A stretch of DNA of 57,549 nt, taken from positions 1 through 57,549 of the forward strand of contig CAZTPJ010000017.1 in the NCBI GenBank assembly GCA_964614515.1, given 5' to 3'. This DNA comes from CAZTPJ01 sp964614515. Lineage in GTDB: Bacteria > Planctomycetota > Phycisphaerae > Phycisphaerales > UBA1924. The translations under genes and the position numbers were made by a program. The notes beneath the pieces are model-generated. The model was not told where the DNA came from. It ran no database searches and was given only the letters and a program-made list of their open reading frames with translations. This document shows positions 18,142 through 27,139 of this stretch, one piece after another. The first letter of the stretch is position 1, and every line of letters begins with the position of its first letter.

Positions 18142-21100
18142 ATGGACATCATCCGCTGGTCCATCACGAGACCTGTCTCCGTCACTGTCGGCGTGTTTCT
18201 CGTCGTGCTGTTCGGGTTGATCGGTCTGACGGCCATCCCGATTCAACTCACGCCAACCGTCGATCGGCCGATCATCAACATCGAGACCACCTGGCCGGGG
18301 CGCAGCCCGCAGGAAGTCGTCGATGAGATCACGCGACGTCAGGAAAAGGAACTCAAGAACGTCTCGAACCTCAAGTCGATGCGTTCGACCAGCCGCGAGG
18401 GGATGGCGGAAGTCTCGCTCGAGTTCTATATCGGTTCCAGCATCCCGCGGGCCATGCAGGAAGTCGCCGACGCCCTTCGCCGCGTACCCGATTATCCCGC
18501 CGAAGTGCAGGAGCCAACCATCCGCGCCAGCAGCGGCGAAACCGAGAATGCCATCGCGTGGATCATCATCAGCGTTGATCCCACCTGGGCCGCGGCCAAC
18601 CCGCATTTCGACGTCACCACGCTCTTTACGCCCATGGATGAGGAGGTTCGACCCTTTCTCGAACGCATCGACGGCGTGGCGCAGGTGAACATCTACGGCG
18701 GGCGCGAGCGACAGGTCCATGTCATGCTCGATTCGGCCGCGCTCGCCCAGCGCGGACTCTCAGCCGCCGACGCCATCGTCGCGATGCAGCGCGAGAACCG
18801 CAATATCTCCGCAGGAACCATCGCCGAAGGCAAGCGCGACATCCGTGTTCGCGTCATCGGCCAATACGCCTCGCCCGCCGAGATCCTCGAAACCGTCATC
18901 GCCTATCGCGACGGACGCCCGGTCTACATCCGCGACGTGGGCACGGCCGAGATCGGCCATGAAAAGCAGCGCGGCTTTGTGCGTTCGCTCGGCGAGCCGT
19001 GCCTGGCGATGAACGTGATTCGCCAGAGCGGGGCGAACGTCATGACGGTGATGGAGGAGTTGCGCACGCGCCTTGAAGAAGTTCGCATGGACATCCTGCC
19101 GCGACTTGATCCCGAGGCCGGGGCGTATCTCACGCTGCGTCAGGCGTATGACGAAACGACGTACATTCAATCATCGATCGATCTCGTGTTGTCGAACTTG
19201 TGGAAGGGCGCGCTGCTGGCGGGCACGGTGCTGCTGCTGATGCTGCGATCGCTTCGGGCGACGGGCATCGTGGCCGTCGCGATTCCCATCGCGGTCATCG
19301 GCACGTTTCTCGTGATTCTCGCCGCGGGGCGCACGCTGAACGTGATTTCGCTGGCGGGGCTTGCGTTTTCGACGGGCATGGTGGTGGACAACTCGATCGT
19401 GGTGCTTGAGAACATTGTGCGACGCCGGGCGATGGGCGATGGGCCGCTGATGGCCGCGTATCGCGGCGCGCGCGAAGTCTGGGGCGCGATTCTCGCATCG
19501 ACGTTGACAACGATCGCCGTGTTCATCCCCGTGCTGACGATTCAGGAAGAGGCCGGGCAGTTGTTCTTTGATCTGTCGCTGGCTCTGGCCGTGGCCGTCA
19601 CGTTGTCGCTGATCGTGGCGATCACGGTGGTTCCGGCGGCCTGCCGCGTGGTGTTCGGCGTGACGGGCGATGGCAAGGACACGGGCAAGCCTCGCCCGCG
19701 GACGGCGTGGGAGGACTTGTGGGGTCTTGTGCCGCGTATCGCGAGGGTCGTTGCGACGTATGCCTCGATGGTGCACTGGCTCTGCACGGGTTGGCGTGCG
19801 TATTCGATGCGCCCGGCCGTGATCGTGCTGCTGATGGTCGTCAGTCTGGGCGGTGCGGCGCTGCTGGCCCCCCCCCTTGACTATCTTCCCGCGGGCAATC
19901 GCAACCTCGTCTTCGGTGGCTTGCTCATCCCGCCGGGCCTGAGCGTCGAGCAGCAGAAGCAGATCGCCGGCATCATCGAGACCGGCATCAAGCCCTATGC
20001 GCAGGCCGACATCACGCGCCCCGAGACCTATGTCAATCTTCCGCCCATTCCCCGCACGCCAGGCTCGAACGAGACGTTCGATCCCGTGCCCGTGGACAAC
20101 TTCTTCATCGGCGCGTTTCGCGGAGGCATGTTCATCGGCGCCACCAGCCAGGACCAGCAGGTCGTCATTCCCGTTGGCAGTCTGCTCACGGCCAACATGA
20201 ACAGCATTCCGGATTCCTTCGGCGGCGCGCGGCAGTCCTCAATCTTCGGGCGCGGCGTCGGCGGCGGAAACAGCGTCAACATCGAGATCTCGGGCCCCAG
20301 CATCACGCGCGTCACCGCGGCCGCGCAGATGATGTTCGGCCTCGCAGGCGCGCAGTTCGGCTTCAGCAACGTTCGCCCCGAGCCGACGAACTTCAACCTG
20401 ACACAGCCCGAGATGCGCGTGCAACTTCGTGACAACGGGCGTCAACTCGGCCTTCGCACGGAGGACATCGGCCTGGCGGCGCGCGGGTTGTTTGACGGCG
20501 CCTTCGCCGGCGAATATCTCGATCAGGGCCGCAACATCGACATCCTCATCCTGCCGCCGGATGGACGACTTGATTATCGCGAGAGTCTCGCGGACATCCC
20601 TATCGCCACGCCGGCGGGGCCGATCGTGCCGCTCGCCTCCGTCGTCGATGTGGTTGAAGGTCGCGCGCCGCAGGAAATCCAGCGCATCGAGGAACTGCCC
20701 GCGATCACCCTTCGCGTCACGCCGCCGTCCGGTCAGGCCGTGGAGGATGCCCTCGCGATCGTTCGACGCGAACTCATCGCCAAGGTTGAAGAGGCGGGGA
20801 TGATCGATCCGAGCATGCGTATTCGGCTCGAAGGTACGGCCGCGAGTCTCGATGAAGTCAATCGCTCGCTCTTTGGCGTCGCGCCGGTGTCGGGTGATCG
20901 CTCGCGGTGGCAGTGGGTCGTCAATGGCGCGGGCATGTTGCTCATTGGCCTGGGGCTGATCGTCGGCGTCGCGGCGACTGTGCGGTCGTTTCGTGCCCGG
21001 CGTGCGGATTTCGCCTATGGGGCCGTCGGCGCACTCATGCTTGGGATACTGCTTGGCGGAACGTTGATCGCCATCGCCGTCGCGCCGCAGTTGCTTACGG

Positions 21101-21729
21101 CCCGGTTCGTGTGGGCGCTACTGGTGACGTATCTGCTCATGTGTGCCTTGTTTGAGGACTTCCTGTATCCGCTGGTGATCATGTTCTCAGTGCCGCTGGC
21201 GATGGTTGGCGGCTTCGCGGCTCTGGCGATCGTGCATCACTGGACGCTGCGCAATCCCACCATCGCGCCCCAGCAACTCGACGTGCTCACGATGATCGGC
21301 TTTGTGATCCTCATCGGCACGGTCGTGAACAACGCCATCCTGCTCGTGACGCAATCGCTCAACTTCATGAACCCCAGCCGCGCGGGCGATGAGTTCGCCA
21401 ACGAAGAGCCGCAGCCGCCGCTTCGCGCGATCGAGTCGGCCGTGCGCACGCGCATTCGACCCATCTTCATGACCACGCTCACCACGCTCGGCGGCGGATT
21501 GCCGCTGGTGATCTCGCCCGGGGCGGGCGCGGAGATGTATCGCGGCCTTGGGGCGGTGGTGTGCGGCGGGCTGCTCGTTTCCACCGTCTTCACGCTGCTG
21601 CTTGTGCCGCTGGTTCTGAGCCTGGTCATGGACATGCGATCCGGCCTGCGAAGCGTGCTCAATCGACGAGTTCCCACCGAGCGCGTCCCCGTCCCGTCCA
21701 AGGAATCCGAACTCGCGCCCAGCGCATAG
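18142..21729 (+). CDS. RND family efflux transporter permease (AcrB/MexB-type)
   Basis: A 1,195-residue inner-membrane proton-driven pump. It opens with the classical RND N-terminus (DIIRWSITRPVSVTVGVFLV), then a large periplasmic loop with QLTPTVDRPIINIETTWPG. TM helices follow, with the TM4 motif GMVVDNSIVVLENIVRR, then a second periplasmic loop and the final helices (VILIGTVVNNAILLVTQSLN). It is longer than the usual ~1,040, mainly because of a second periplasmic loop with extra sequence around 20030-20300. At the proton-relay position the common Asp-Asp pair reads Asp-Asn. Substrate is unknown: it could be drug- or metal-related (HAE1-like is most probable). It carries a C9 tract at 19868-19876. 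Confidence 0.87.
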   Translation: MDIIRWSITRPVSVTVGVFLVVLFGLIGLTAIPIQLTPTVDRPIINIETTWPGRSPQEVVDEITRRQEKELKNVSNLKSMRSTSREGMAEVSLEFYIGSSIPRAMQEVADALRRVPDYPAEVQEPTIRASSGETENAIAWIIISVDPTWAAANPHFDVTTLFTPMDEEVRPFLERIDGVAQVNIYGGRERQVHVMLDSAALAQRGLSAADAIVAMQRENRNISAGTIAEGKRDIRVRVIGQYASPAEILETVIAYRDGRPVYIRDVGTAEIGHEKQRGFVRSLGEPCLAMNVIRQSGANVMTVMEELRTRLEEVRMDILPRLDPEAGAYLTLRQAYDETTYIQSSIDLVLSNLWKGALLAGTVLLLMLRSLRATGIVAVAIPIAVIGTFLVILAAGRTLNVISLAGLAFSTGMVVDNSIVVLENIVRRRAMGDGPLMAAYRGAREVWGAILASTLTTIAVFIPVLTIQEEAGQLFFDLSLALAVAVTLSLIVAITVVPAACRVVFGVTGDGKDTGKPRPRTAWEDLWGLVPRIARVVATYASMVHWLCTGWRAYSMRPAVIVLLMVVSLGGAALLAPPLDYLPAGNRNLVFGGLLIPPGLSVEQQKQIAGIIETGIKPYAQADITRPETYVNLPPIPRTPGSNETFDPVPVDNFFIGAFRGGMFIGATSQDQQVVIPVGSLLTANMNSIPDSFGGARQSSIFGRGVGGGNSVNIEISGPSITRVTAAAQMMFGLAGAQFGFSNVRPEPTNFNLTQPEMRVQLRDNGRQLGLRTEDIGLAARGLFDGAFAGEYLDQGRNIDILILPPDGRLDYRESLADIPIATPAGPIVPLASVVDVVEGRAPQEIQRIEELPAITLRVTPPSGQAVEDALAIVRRELIAKVEEAGMIDPSMRIRLEGTAASLDEVNRSLFGVAPVSGDRSRWQWVVNGAGMLLIGLGLIVGVAATVRSFRARRADFAYGAVGALMLGILLGGTLIAIAVAPQLLTARFVWALLVTYLLMCALFEDFLYPLVIMFSVPLAMVGGFAALAIVHHWTLRNPTIAPQQLDVLTMIGFVILIGTVVNNAILLVTQSLNFMNPSRAGDEFANEEPQPPLRAIESAVRTRIRPIFMTTLTTLGGGLPLVISPGAGAEMYRGLGAVVCGGLLVSTVFTLLLVPLVLSLVMDMRSGLRSVLNRRVPTERVPVPSKESELAPSA

Positions 21730-21788
21730 CGACTGGCGAGCGCGATAGACTTCACGCGCGTCCGCCCACTCTCAGGAGCCACTTCGCG

Positions 21789-23237
21789 ATGTCAACCGCT
21801 TCGTTCCCGCAGATGACGCAGCAGGATCAGCAGAACTTCCTGCAGGCCTTTCACGCCTACAACGCCGCGGACTATCCCCGCGCGATCGAAATCCTGCGGC
21901 AGATGGAGTGGACCCTCGGCGAACATCCCGACGTGCTGCACCTGCTGGGCAGTTCGCTGGCGTGGTGGGGCAGGCCCGAGGAAGGGCGCGACTATCTCAA
22001 GCGCGCGGTCGAACTCAATCCCGCCAGCGCCCAGGCCTGGGCCGATCTGGGGCATACCTACACGCTCGGCGGCCAGTTTGACGAGGCGCACAAGCATATC
22101 GATCGCGGCCTGGCCGCCCGTGCGGATCATCCCGGCGCGCTTCGTGCGAAGGTCCAGTTGCTCCAGCGCGGCGGGCGGGTGGATGAGGCGTATGCATTGC
22201 TTCAGCCGGTGATCGCGCGCGGCGCGAATCATCCCAACATCATCCTCGCCTTTGCCGAACTTTGTCGGCGCGTTGGCAAGAGCGAAGAGGGCATCGCCAA
22301 ACTCAAGGAACTGATTCCGCGACAAGGCGTGCATCCATCACACAAGGCCTCCGCGTATTTTCAACTCGGCGCACTGCTCGACGCGGCCAAGGACTATGAC
22401 GGCGCATGGGAAGCGTACACCCAGGGCAACCGCATCTGGCAGGGGCAGTGGGATCCATCCCAACTCACCCAGTGGGTCGATCGCATCATCGCGTCAAGCA
22501 CGCGGGAGAAACTCGCCGCCCTGCCCCGCGCGACCTACACCACGCAACTGCCTGTGTTCATCGTCGGCTTCCCGCGCTCGGGCACGACCCTTGTCGAGCA
22601 GATCATCGCCGCGCATCCACAGGCCTATGGCGCGGGCGAACTCAACCTCATTCCCGTGATGACGCGCGAGAACCCGATCGAATCACTCACAACCCAGACC
22701 ATCGATCGACTCGCGAAGGACTATGTCGAACGCATTACGAAGCGGGCGGGCGCGGGGGCGGTTCGCATCACCGACAAGAATCCCGGAAACTACCTCCACC
22801 TGGCCTACCTCTCGCTTGTCTTTCCCGGCGCGAAGGTCATTCACTGCACGCGCGACCCCATCGACACGTGCCTCTCGTGCTACTTCCAGGACTTCGCGCA
22901 TCGACATCCCTACACGCGCGACATCGCGCATTGCGGCCAGGCCTACCGCGACTATCAACGCGCCATCGCGCACTTCACACGCACGCTCAACCTGCCCATT
23001 CTCGAAGTCAACTATGAATCCCTCGTCCGCGAACAGGAGCCGCAGACGCGACGCATCATCGAACACATCGGCCTGCCGTGGGATGCGGCCTGTCTAAAGC
23101 CCGAAGAGGCCCGGCGTGTCACGCTCACCGCAAGTTCAGACCAGGTCCAGCAGAAAGTCTATCAGACCTCCGTGCAGCGGTGGCGCAACTATGAAAAGCA
23201 TCTCGCGCCGCTCACGGCCGTGCTCGGCGCGGCGTAG
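21789..23237 (+). CDS. TPR-repeat sulfotransferase family protein
   Basis: 482 residues. The N-terminal ~210 residues are tetratricopeptide repeats (HPDVLHLLGSSLAWWGRPEEG, then SAQAWADLGHTYTLGGQFDEA). The C-terminal half is a sulfotransferase domain with the PAPS 5'-phosphosulfate loop FIVGFPRSGTTLVEQIIA and, further on, TRDPIDTCLSCYFQDF, the 3'-phosphate region. The likely reaction is sulfate transfer from PAPS to a protein tyrosine or glycan. Start ATG 21789 is chosen because AGGAG lies 10 nt upstream; the frame extends further upstream but overlaps the pump gene. The 3' end overlaps the convergent membrane-protein gene by 26 bp. Confidence 0.82.
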   Translation: MSTASFPQMTQQDQQNFLQAFHAYNAADYPRAIEILRQMEWTLGEHPDVLHLLGSSLAWWGRPEEGRDYLKRAVELNPASAQAWADLGHTYTLGGQFDEAHKHIDRGLAARADHPGALRAKVQLLQRGGRVDEAYALLQPVIARGANHPNIILAFAELCRRVGKSEEGIAKLKELIPRQGVHPSHKASAYFQLGALLDAAKDYDGAWEAYTQGNRIWQGQWDPSQLTQWVDRIIASSTREKLAALPRATYTTQLPVFIVGFPRSGTTLVEQIIAAHPQAYGAGELNLIPVMTRENPIESLTTQTIDRLAKDYVERITKRAGAGAVRITDKNPGNYLHLAYLSLVFPGAKVIHCTRDPIDTCLSCYFQDFAHRHPYTRDIAHCGQAYRDYQRAIAHFTRTLNLPILEVNYESLVREQEPQTRRIIEHIGLPWDAACLKPEEARRVTLTASSDQVQQKVYQTSVQRWRNYEKHLAPLTAVLGAA

Positions 23238-23874
23238 GCCCGCCAAGCAACACGCGTTCCAGCGCTGTTCGCGCCCATTCCGGCGTCTCCTGGCGATATC
23301 GCCGCAGGTGTCCCCCGCGCGACAGGTAATACAGCGCCGTCAACCCCGGCACGATCAAACCCACCGCCGCGACACCGCCATACACAACGACAAACGCCAG
23401 GCGTTCAAGACTCTCCATCATCGCGGCCAGTTCCGGATCGGCCACGGCCAGTTGCGACGACACCGTCGGCCCGCCGCTACTGGCGATGAGCATCCACGCC
23501 GCATACCCCATCAGCAGCAACCCAAACCCCGCCTGGTTGCACGCGAGCAGGATCGCGCCCGCGGGCGAGAGCCGCCGGAGCATCGAGCCGCCGCGAAACT
23601 CATTGAACGCCACCACCGTCAGCCCCAGCGCCATCACCAGCGCCACCACGCTGCCGGTGATGCAGAACAGGAGCGACAACCCGGCGAACACGGCCGTGGT
23701 CCACGCATTGAACTTCGCAAACGCGCACGCGCGGCGAATGGGCTTGAGGCGCTGATACGCGCGGGCCAATTCCGCAACCTGCCGCTCATCGAGCGGCCCG
23801 GCCTGAACCGTTCCCGCCAGCCCCAGCGACGGACCCGGCGATGCACTCGTCACCTTCGACACAATCGCGCTCAC
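23212..23874 (-). CDS. Four-helix membrane protein of unknown function
   Basis: 220 residues starting at GTG. Four hydrophobic segments are visible (about residues 57-72, 77-90, 103-128 and 163-190), with a soluble N-terminal stretch DERQVAELARAYQRLKPIRR. No family is recognised. The tail overlaps the sulfotransferase gene by 26 bp in convergent orientation. Composition and codon use look like those of neighbouring genes, so it is probably real. Start choice is uncertain because no SD is evident. Confidence 0.6.
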   Translation of the reverse strand: MSAIVSKVTSASPGPSLGLAGTVQAGPLDERQVAELARAYQRLKPIRRACAFAKFNAWTTAVFAGLSLLFCITGSVVALVMALGLTVVAFNEFRGGSMLRRLSPAGAILLACNQAGFGLLLMGYAAWMLIASSGGPTVSSQLAVADPELAAMMESLERLAFVVVYGGVAAVGLIVPGLTALYYLSRGGHLRRYRQETPEWARTALERVLLGGPTPRRARP

Positions 23875-24026
23875 ACAGGCAGGATCGGCTTAGTTCAGCA
23901 CCGGCTTGCGGCCCTGGCCATCGCCATCGTTCCCGGCCCGACGATCGCACCGCTTGCAATCACGTTCACGGGCCGATAATCTCAAGCGTAGGTCGAATGG
24001 CCGGATCACACGCGAAAGGAGCGACC

Positions 24027-24614
24027 ATGATTCGATGCATCGCACTGGTGATGGTGGCGCTGGTGGCCGGGTGTCAGTCCTCGCGCAGCGGAGATGCGCC
24101 AGCGCTGCTGGCCGCGGCGGACCTTCGCGGCACGATCAAGGGTCCAAGCGCGATCTACTTCACCGATGAACAATGGTCGCTGGCGACATCGGGGATGATC
24201 GAAGTGACGACGATCCCCGATGGCCGCGTGCAGATGGAGGGGTCGCCCATGCCAGGGGGGGGGATGATCGTCCGCCCCGTGCGTTGTCCGCCCGGATGTA
24301 CGCCTGTGATGCGTCACGAGCGCCGCGAGGTCAAGCCCGTGCCGGGCGATGTGTCGTATACGCCGCACCCGGATGAGGTGTGGATTCCCGAGTGCCACTC
24401 TTCCCCGACTCTGAAGGAAGACCCGGGCGAGTATCATGTGCTTCCACCACGCGCGCCGCCCTGCAGAATCATCTTCCGTCGCATCACGCAGGAGCGCCCC
24501 GGCCAAGGCCTCGTGGTCATGCAATGCGAGGCCGTCAACTGCGGCGCGACGTGCCATCTCGTCGTTCGACGGCAGACCAACGGCGTGCTGCAACTCGCGT
24601 GCGAGTGTCGGTGA
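24027..24614 (+). CDS. Putative lipoprotein of unknown function
   Basis: 195 residues with a lipoprotein signal: MIRCIALVMVALVAGC, where the lipobox VAGC places the lipidated Cys at residue 16. The mature part is Pro-rich with several Cys (CPPGCTP, CEAVNCGATCHLV, CECR) and no recognised domain. Start ATG 24027 has AAAGGAG five nt upstream, a strong SD that overrules the longer frame. The reading frame contains a G9 tract (24255-24263) encoding Gly-Gly-Gly. It faces the exbD genes, and a hairpin lies in the 39-bp convergent gap. Confidence 0.75.
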   Translation: MIRCIALVMVALVAGCQSSRSGDAPALLAAADLRGTIKGPSAIYFTDEQWSLATSGMIEVTTIPDGRVQMEGSPMPGGGMIVRPVRCPPGCTPVMRHERREVKPVPGDVSYTPHPDEVWIPECHSSPTLKEDPGEYHVLPPRAPPCRIIFRRITQERPGQGLVVMQCEAVNCGATCHLVVRRQTNGVLQLACECR

Positions 24615-24629
24615 CGCACTGCCGCGGTG

Positions 24630-24650
24630 GCACGGGCGTCTCGCCCGTGC
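24630..24650. repeat. Hairpin between convergent genes
   Basis: GCACGGGCG (24630-24638), TCT, CGCCCGTGC (24642-24650): a perfect 9-bp stem with a 3-nt loop in the gap between the lipoprotein stop and the exbD stop. It belongs to the palindrome family at 2223-2245 and 6891-6932. It could work as a bidirectional transcription barrier, although there is no T tract. Confidence 0.65.
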
Positions 24651-24653
24651 ACC

Positions 24654-25124
24654 TCACGGCCCCGGTTCAATCGGCGCCAGCGCTGTCCGCGAAATCCCCG
24701 CCAATCGACACGCTTCCTGCATCGCGACCACCGCCTGCATCGGCACATCCGCATTCGGCGCGACGGTGATGATGATGTCCGTCGATTGCTGCCCTCCGGT
24801 CATCGCGCTCAGGCGCGAGCGGGCTTCATCCATCGAACACTCGCCCGCGCCAAGCCCGGCCACGATCACCTCGTCGCCTTGCATCATCAATCGCACGCGA
24901 AACATCGCCGGCGGCAATTCAAACGCCGATGTCCGCGCGATGCTTGAATCAACCTGCGCCCCCGCCAGCGACGTCGTGAGAAACATCTTCGGTCCCACCA
25001 GCGCCACGCTCGCCATGAAAAAAATCAGCATCACGAGGATGACGTCGGCCATCGGCGTCGTGTTCGGGCCAAAGTGCATGTCCCATCGACGCGGCACATG
25101 GCGAAGGCGAATGCGCTGACTCAT
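24654..25124 (-). CDS. exbD: ExbD/TolR family protein (distal copy)
   Basis: 156 residues from ATG 25124, whose ATGA overlaps the upstream gene's stop. It has a short basic N-terminus, one membrane helix (MADVILVMLIFFMASVAL) with the conserved Asp before the helix core, and a periplasmic domain. ExbD/TolR subunits work with ExbB/TolQ to turn proton motive force into work on TonB/TolA-type partners. The periplasmic domain ends with the family-like VPMQAVVAMQEACRLAG segment. The gene is last in a four-gene overlapping operon. Confidence 0.8.
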   Translation of the reverse strand: MSQRIRLRHVPRRWDMHFGPNTTPMADVILVMLIFFMASVALVGPKMFLTTSLAGAQVDSSIARTSAFELPPAMFRVRLMMQGDEVIVAGLGAGECSMDEARSRLSAMTGGQQSTDIIITVAPNADVPMQAVVAMQEACRLAGISRTALAPIEPGP

Positions 25125-25540
25125 CGCGCCGCCTCCACGCCCACGCGGATCGACTCCGCACCCGCACGCCGACACGCCGCAACCACCGGCGACACATGCC
25201 CATACGCCAGACCCCGCTCCGCGCGAAGCAGCACCTTGGCCTCGCGCTCCACAGCCAGCCGCTGCGCCACGGCCGTCTCGACCTGCGATTCGGTCATTGT
25301 TTCACCATCGAGCAGAATCTCGATGCCCCCCCCCGCCTCGCGGACGCTGACGACGATCTCGGGGCCGGGCGTGACTTCATCGCTTCCGCCCGCGCGCGGC
25401 AGGTCGAGCGCCGGCAGCCGATCCGACGCGAGTTTCCCCACGATCAGATAGAACACAATCAGACACATCAGCACGTCAATCATCGGCGTGATGTTCACAT
25501 GCCCGAAACGATGCGGCGGATGAAGCGAGCGCCGTCTCAT
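25121..25540 (-). CDS. exbD: ExbD/TolR family protein (proximal copy)
   Basis: 139 residues. NITPMIDVLMCLIVFYLIVG is the canonical ExbD start: TPxxDVxxxLLxxF with the proton-carrying Asp. A periplasmic domain with an ExbD-like end (YGHVSPVVAACRRAGAESI) follows. It overlaps exbB by 4 bp upstream and the second exbD by 4 bp downstream. A C9 tract on the plus strand (25326-25334) encodes Gly-Gly-Gly. Two non-identical ExbD subunits in one operon are common in planctomycetes and Bacteroidetes. Confidence 0.87.
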   Translation of the reverse strand: MRRRSLHPPHRFGHVNITPMIDVLMCLIVFYLIVGKLASDRLPALDLPRAGGSDEVTPGPEIVVSVREAGGGIEILLDGETMTESQVETAVAQRLAVEREAKVLLRAERGLAYGHVSPVVAACRRAGAESIRVGVEAAR

Positions 25541-26184
25541 GCCGCGCCGCCTCCGGCGGGTTCATCGTCGGCCGTGGCGGGCAATCGCTCGACCAGCCCG
25601 GCCGCAACAGACATCGCGCGATTGCAGTGCCGATCGATCACCGAGCGATACAGCCCGAACACCAGCAGACACGGAATCGCCAGACACAAGCCCAGCAGCG
25701 TGTGAAACAGCGCCTTGGAGATGCCCAGCGACAAGTCGGCCGGGCCTGCCTGGCCGCCGGCCTCGCCAAGCGTCGTGAACGCGATGATCATCCCCCACAC
25801 CGTGCCCGCCAGACCCACCAGCGGCCCGAGGTTCCCGATCACATTCAGCGGTTCGATGCGGCGAAACCACCGTGCGCATTCATCGGATGCGGCCAGTTCC
25901 GCGGCCTCGCGCATCGCGTCGCGCCCCTGCGCCCGCTGCGCCATCGCCGCGAAAACCACGCGAGCGACGAACGATGGATCCCGCGCGGCCTCCGATTCCA
26001 ACGCATTCCACTTCTTCACCGCGATCAACTCACGCAGTCGCCGCGTCGATTCCTCCGGCATGATCCTTGACTCGCGAATGTCCATCACGCACCGCACGCA
26101 GATCGCCACACCCGCGATCGAACCCACGATCAGCACGACCGTGAACAGGTCGAATGATTGCATGAACAGCGACCACAGACTCAC
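25537..26184 (-). CDS. exbB: MotA/TolQ/ExbB proton channel family protein
   Basis: 215 residues with three membrane segments: FTVVLIVGSIAGVAICVRCV near the N-terminus, then the conserved pair IGNLGPLVGLAGTVWGMIIAF and FHTLLGLCLAIPCLLVFGLY. The second helix has the TVxGM-type core of ExbB/TolQ. GTG 26184 overlaps the tsaE stop (GTGA), and AGGAGG lies inside the tsaE end, so translation is probably coupled. It forms the stator/channel with the two ExbD proteins. No tonB or outer-membrane receptor is in the window. Confidence 0.87.
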   Translation of the reverse strand: MSLWSLFMQSFDLFTVVLIVGSIAGVAICVRCVMDIRESRIMPEESTRRLRELIAVKKWNALESEAARDPSFVARVVFAAMAQRAQGRDAMREAAELAASDECARWFRRIEPLNVIGNLGPLVGLAGTVWGMIIAFTTLGEAGGQAGPADLSLGISKALFHTLLGLCLAIPCLLVFGLYRSVIDRHCNRAMSVAAGLVERLPATADDEPAGGGAA

Positions 26185-26816
26185 GAGACTTCCTCCTCAT
26201 CAGAGGGGTCGATCGGGCGCGACAGCATGTACTGACCGCTGAACCACCGATGCAGATCGGCGAGTTTCGCACGCTCATCGACAAACGGCCACGTCGGCGA
26301 ATCGGCCGGAACCGGACGTCCCGTCACCGGACACATGACATCAAGCGTCTGCGCCAGATTCGCGGCCCCCTCGCGCACACGCCACGTTTCGGGAAGATCA
26401 AACTCGATCCGCCGTGACGCATCGCCCGTGGGCGTGATCGTCACGCGGGCGATCACCTTGTCATCGAGCGCCCCGGCGATGCGCTCCGGCCACTCGATCA
26501 CCATCGCACACTCGCCGCGCATCGCGCGGTCCCACCCAAGCGAATCCACCTCGTCCGCGCCCGACAGGCGATACGCATCGACGTGAATCAATCCCAGCCG
26601 CTCGCCGGGATAGTCGTGCATCACGACATACGTCGGACTCGCCACCAGCGCAGGATCAACGCCCAGCGCCTCCGCGACGCCGCGAACGAATGTCGTCTTC
26701 CCCGCGCCCATCGGCCCGAACAGCGCGGCCACATCTTCCGGGCGCAGCAGCGCGCCGAACCGACGGCCAACCGCGATCGTCTGCTCCGCGCTGTGCGTCT
26801 CACACGCCACGTTCAT
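26181..26816 (-). CDS. tsaE: TsaE (tRNA t6A ATPase) with C-terminal YacG-like extension
   Basis: 211 residues. Residues 1 to about 150 are TsaE, the ATPase partner of TsaB/TsaD in making N6-threonylcarbamoyl-adenosine on tRNA: Walker A GPMGAGKTT (34-42), then SPTYVVMHDYPG and HVDAYRL. Residues 161-211 do not belong to TsaE: CPVTGRPVPADSPTWPFVDE then RAKLADLHRW match the gyrase-inhibitor zinc protein YacG in spacing and end in an acidic tail. Only the first zinc Cys survives (C162; the others read T165, V179, A183). ATG 26816 is chosen because the frame upstream runs through repeat DNA. There is no SD, but TATAGT just upstream hints at a leaderless mRNA. Confidence 0.82.
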   Translation of the reverse strand: MNVACETHSAEQTIAVGRRFGALLRPEDVAALFGPMGAGKTTFVRGVAEALGVDPALVASPTYVVMHDYPGERLGLIHVDAYRLSGADEVDSLGWDRAMRGECAMVIEWPERIAGALDDKVIARVTITPTGDASRRIEFDLPETWRVREGAANLAQTLDVMCPVTGRPVPADSPTWPFVDERAKLADLHRWFSGQYMLSRPIDPSDEEEVS

Positions 26817-26862
26817 CGCGAGACTATAGGAATCCCGCCGCGCCATCGAACCATGTGCCGTG

Positions 26863-26950
26863 CCATCGAAGTCGCCATAGGCGACTTCGATGCTTCGCGC
26901 GATGGCGTGCCATGGACACGCCATGCACGGGCAAGCCTGAAGGCCTGCCC
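26863..26950. repeat. 88-bp direct repeat, left copy (three nested hairpins)
   Basis: It matches 27140-27227 with 5 differences over 88 bp, in direct orientation. It is built of three hairpins: ATCGAAGTCGCC/GGCGACTTCGAT, GGCGTG-type/CACGCC, and GGGCAAGCC/GGC(C)TGCCC. The two copies flank the MITE-like element at 26957-27129. Confidence 0.75.
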
Positions 26951-26956
26951 TCAAAT

Positions 26957-27129
26957 AGGAAGCCCGACCGTGAGGGAGGGCTTGGCAGCGGGTGTGTGTG
27001 CCAAGCCTTTGCATCGTCTCCATCGTCACACGAAGTCGCCTTCGTGCTGCATACCGCGCGACGCCGCAAACCACCGGCCTCCACAAGCGAATCTCCGCGT
27101 CCAAGCCCTCCCTCACGGTCAGGCTTCTT
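26957..27129. mobile_element. MITE-like element, copy 2 (173 bp)
   Basis: The left terminal repeat is 26957-26985 and the right is 27101-27129 (28 of 29 bases complementary). The core starts CAGCGGG and includes CTCCATCGTCACAC and CGACGCCGCAAACCACC, shared in order with copy 1 (reverse strand). No ORF is likely to be functional. It lies upstream of tsaE and downstream of the flavoenzyme gene, both on the minus strand. Confidence 0.75.
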
Positions 27130-27139
27130 ACGTGCCGTG

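Noticed and set aside
24654..24700. A tonB-like gene next to the exb genes
   Set aside because: Only ExbB and ExbD proteins were found. No Pro-rich TonB-like frame is visible in the gap or among neighbours.
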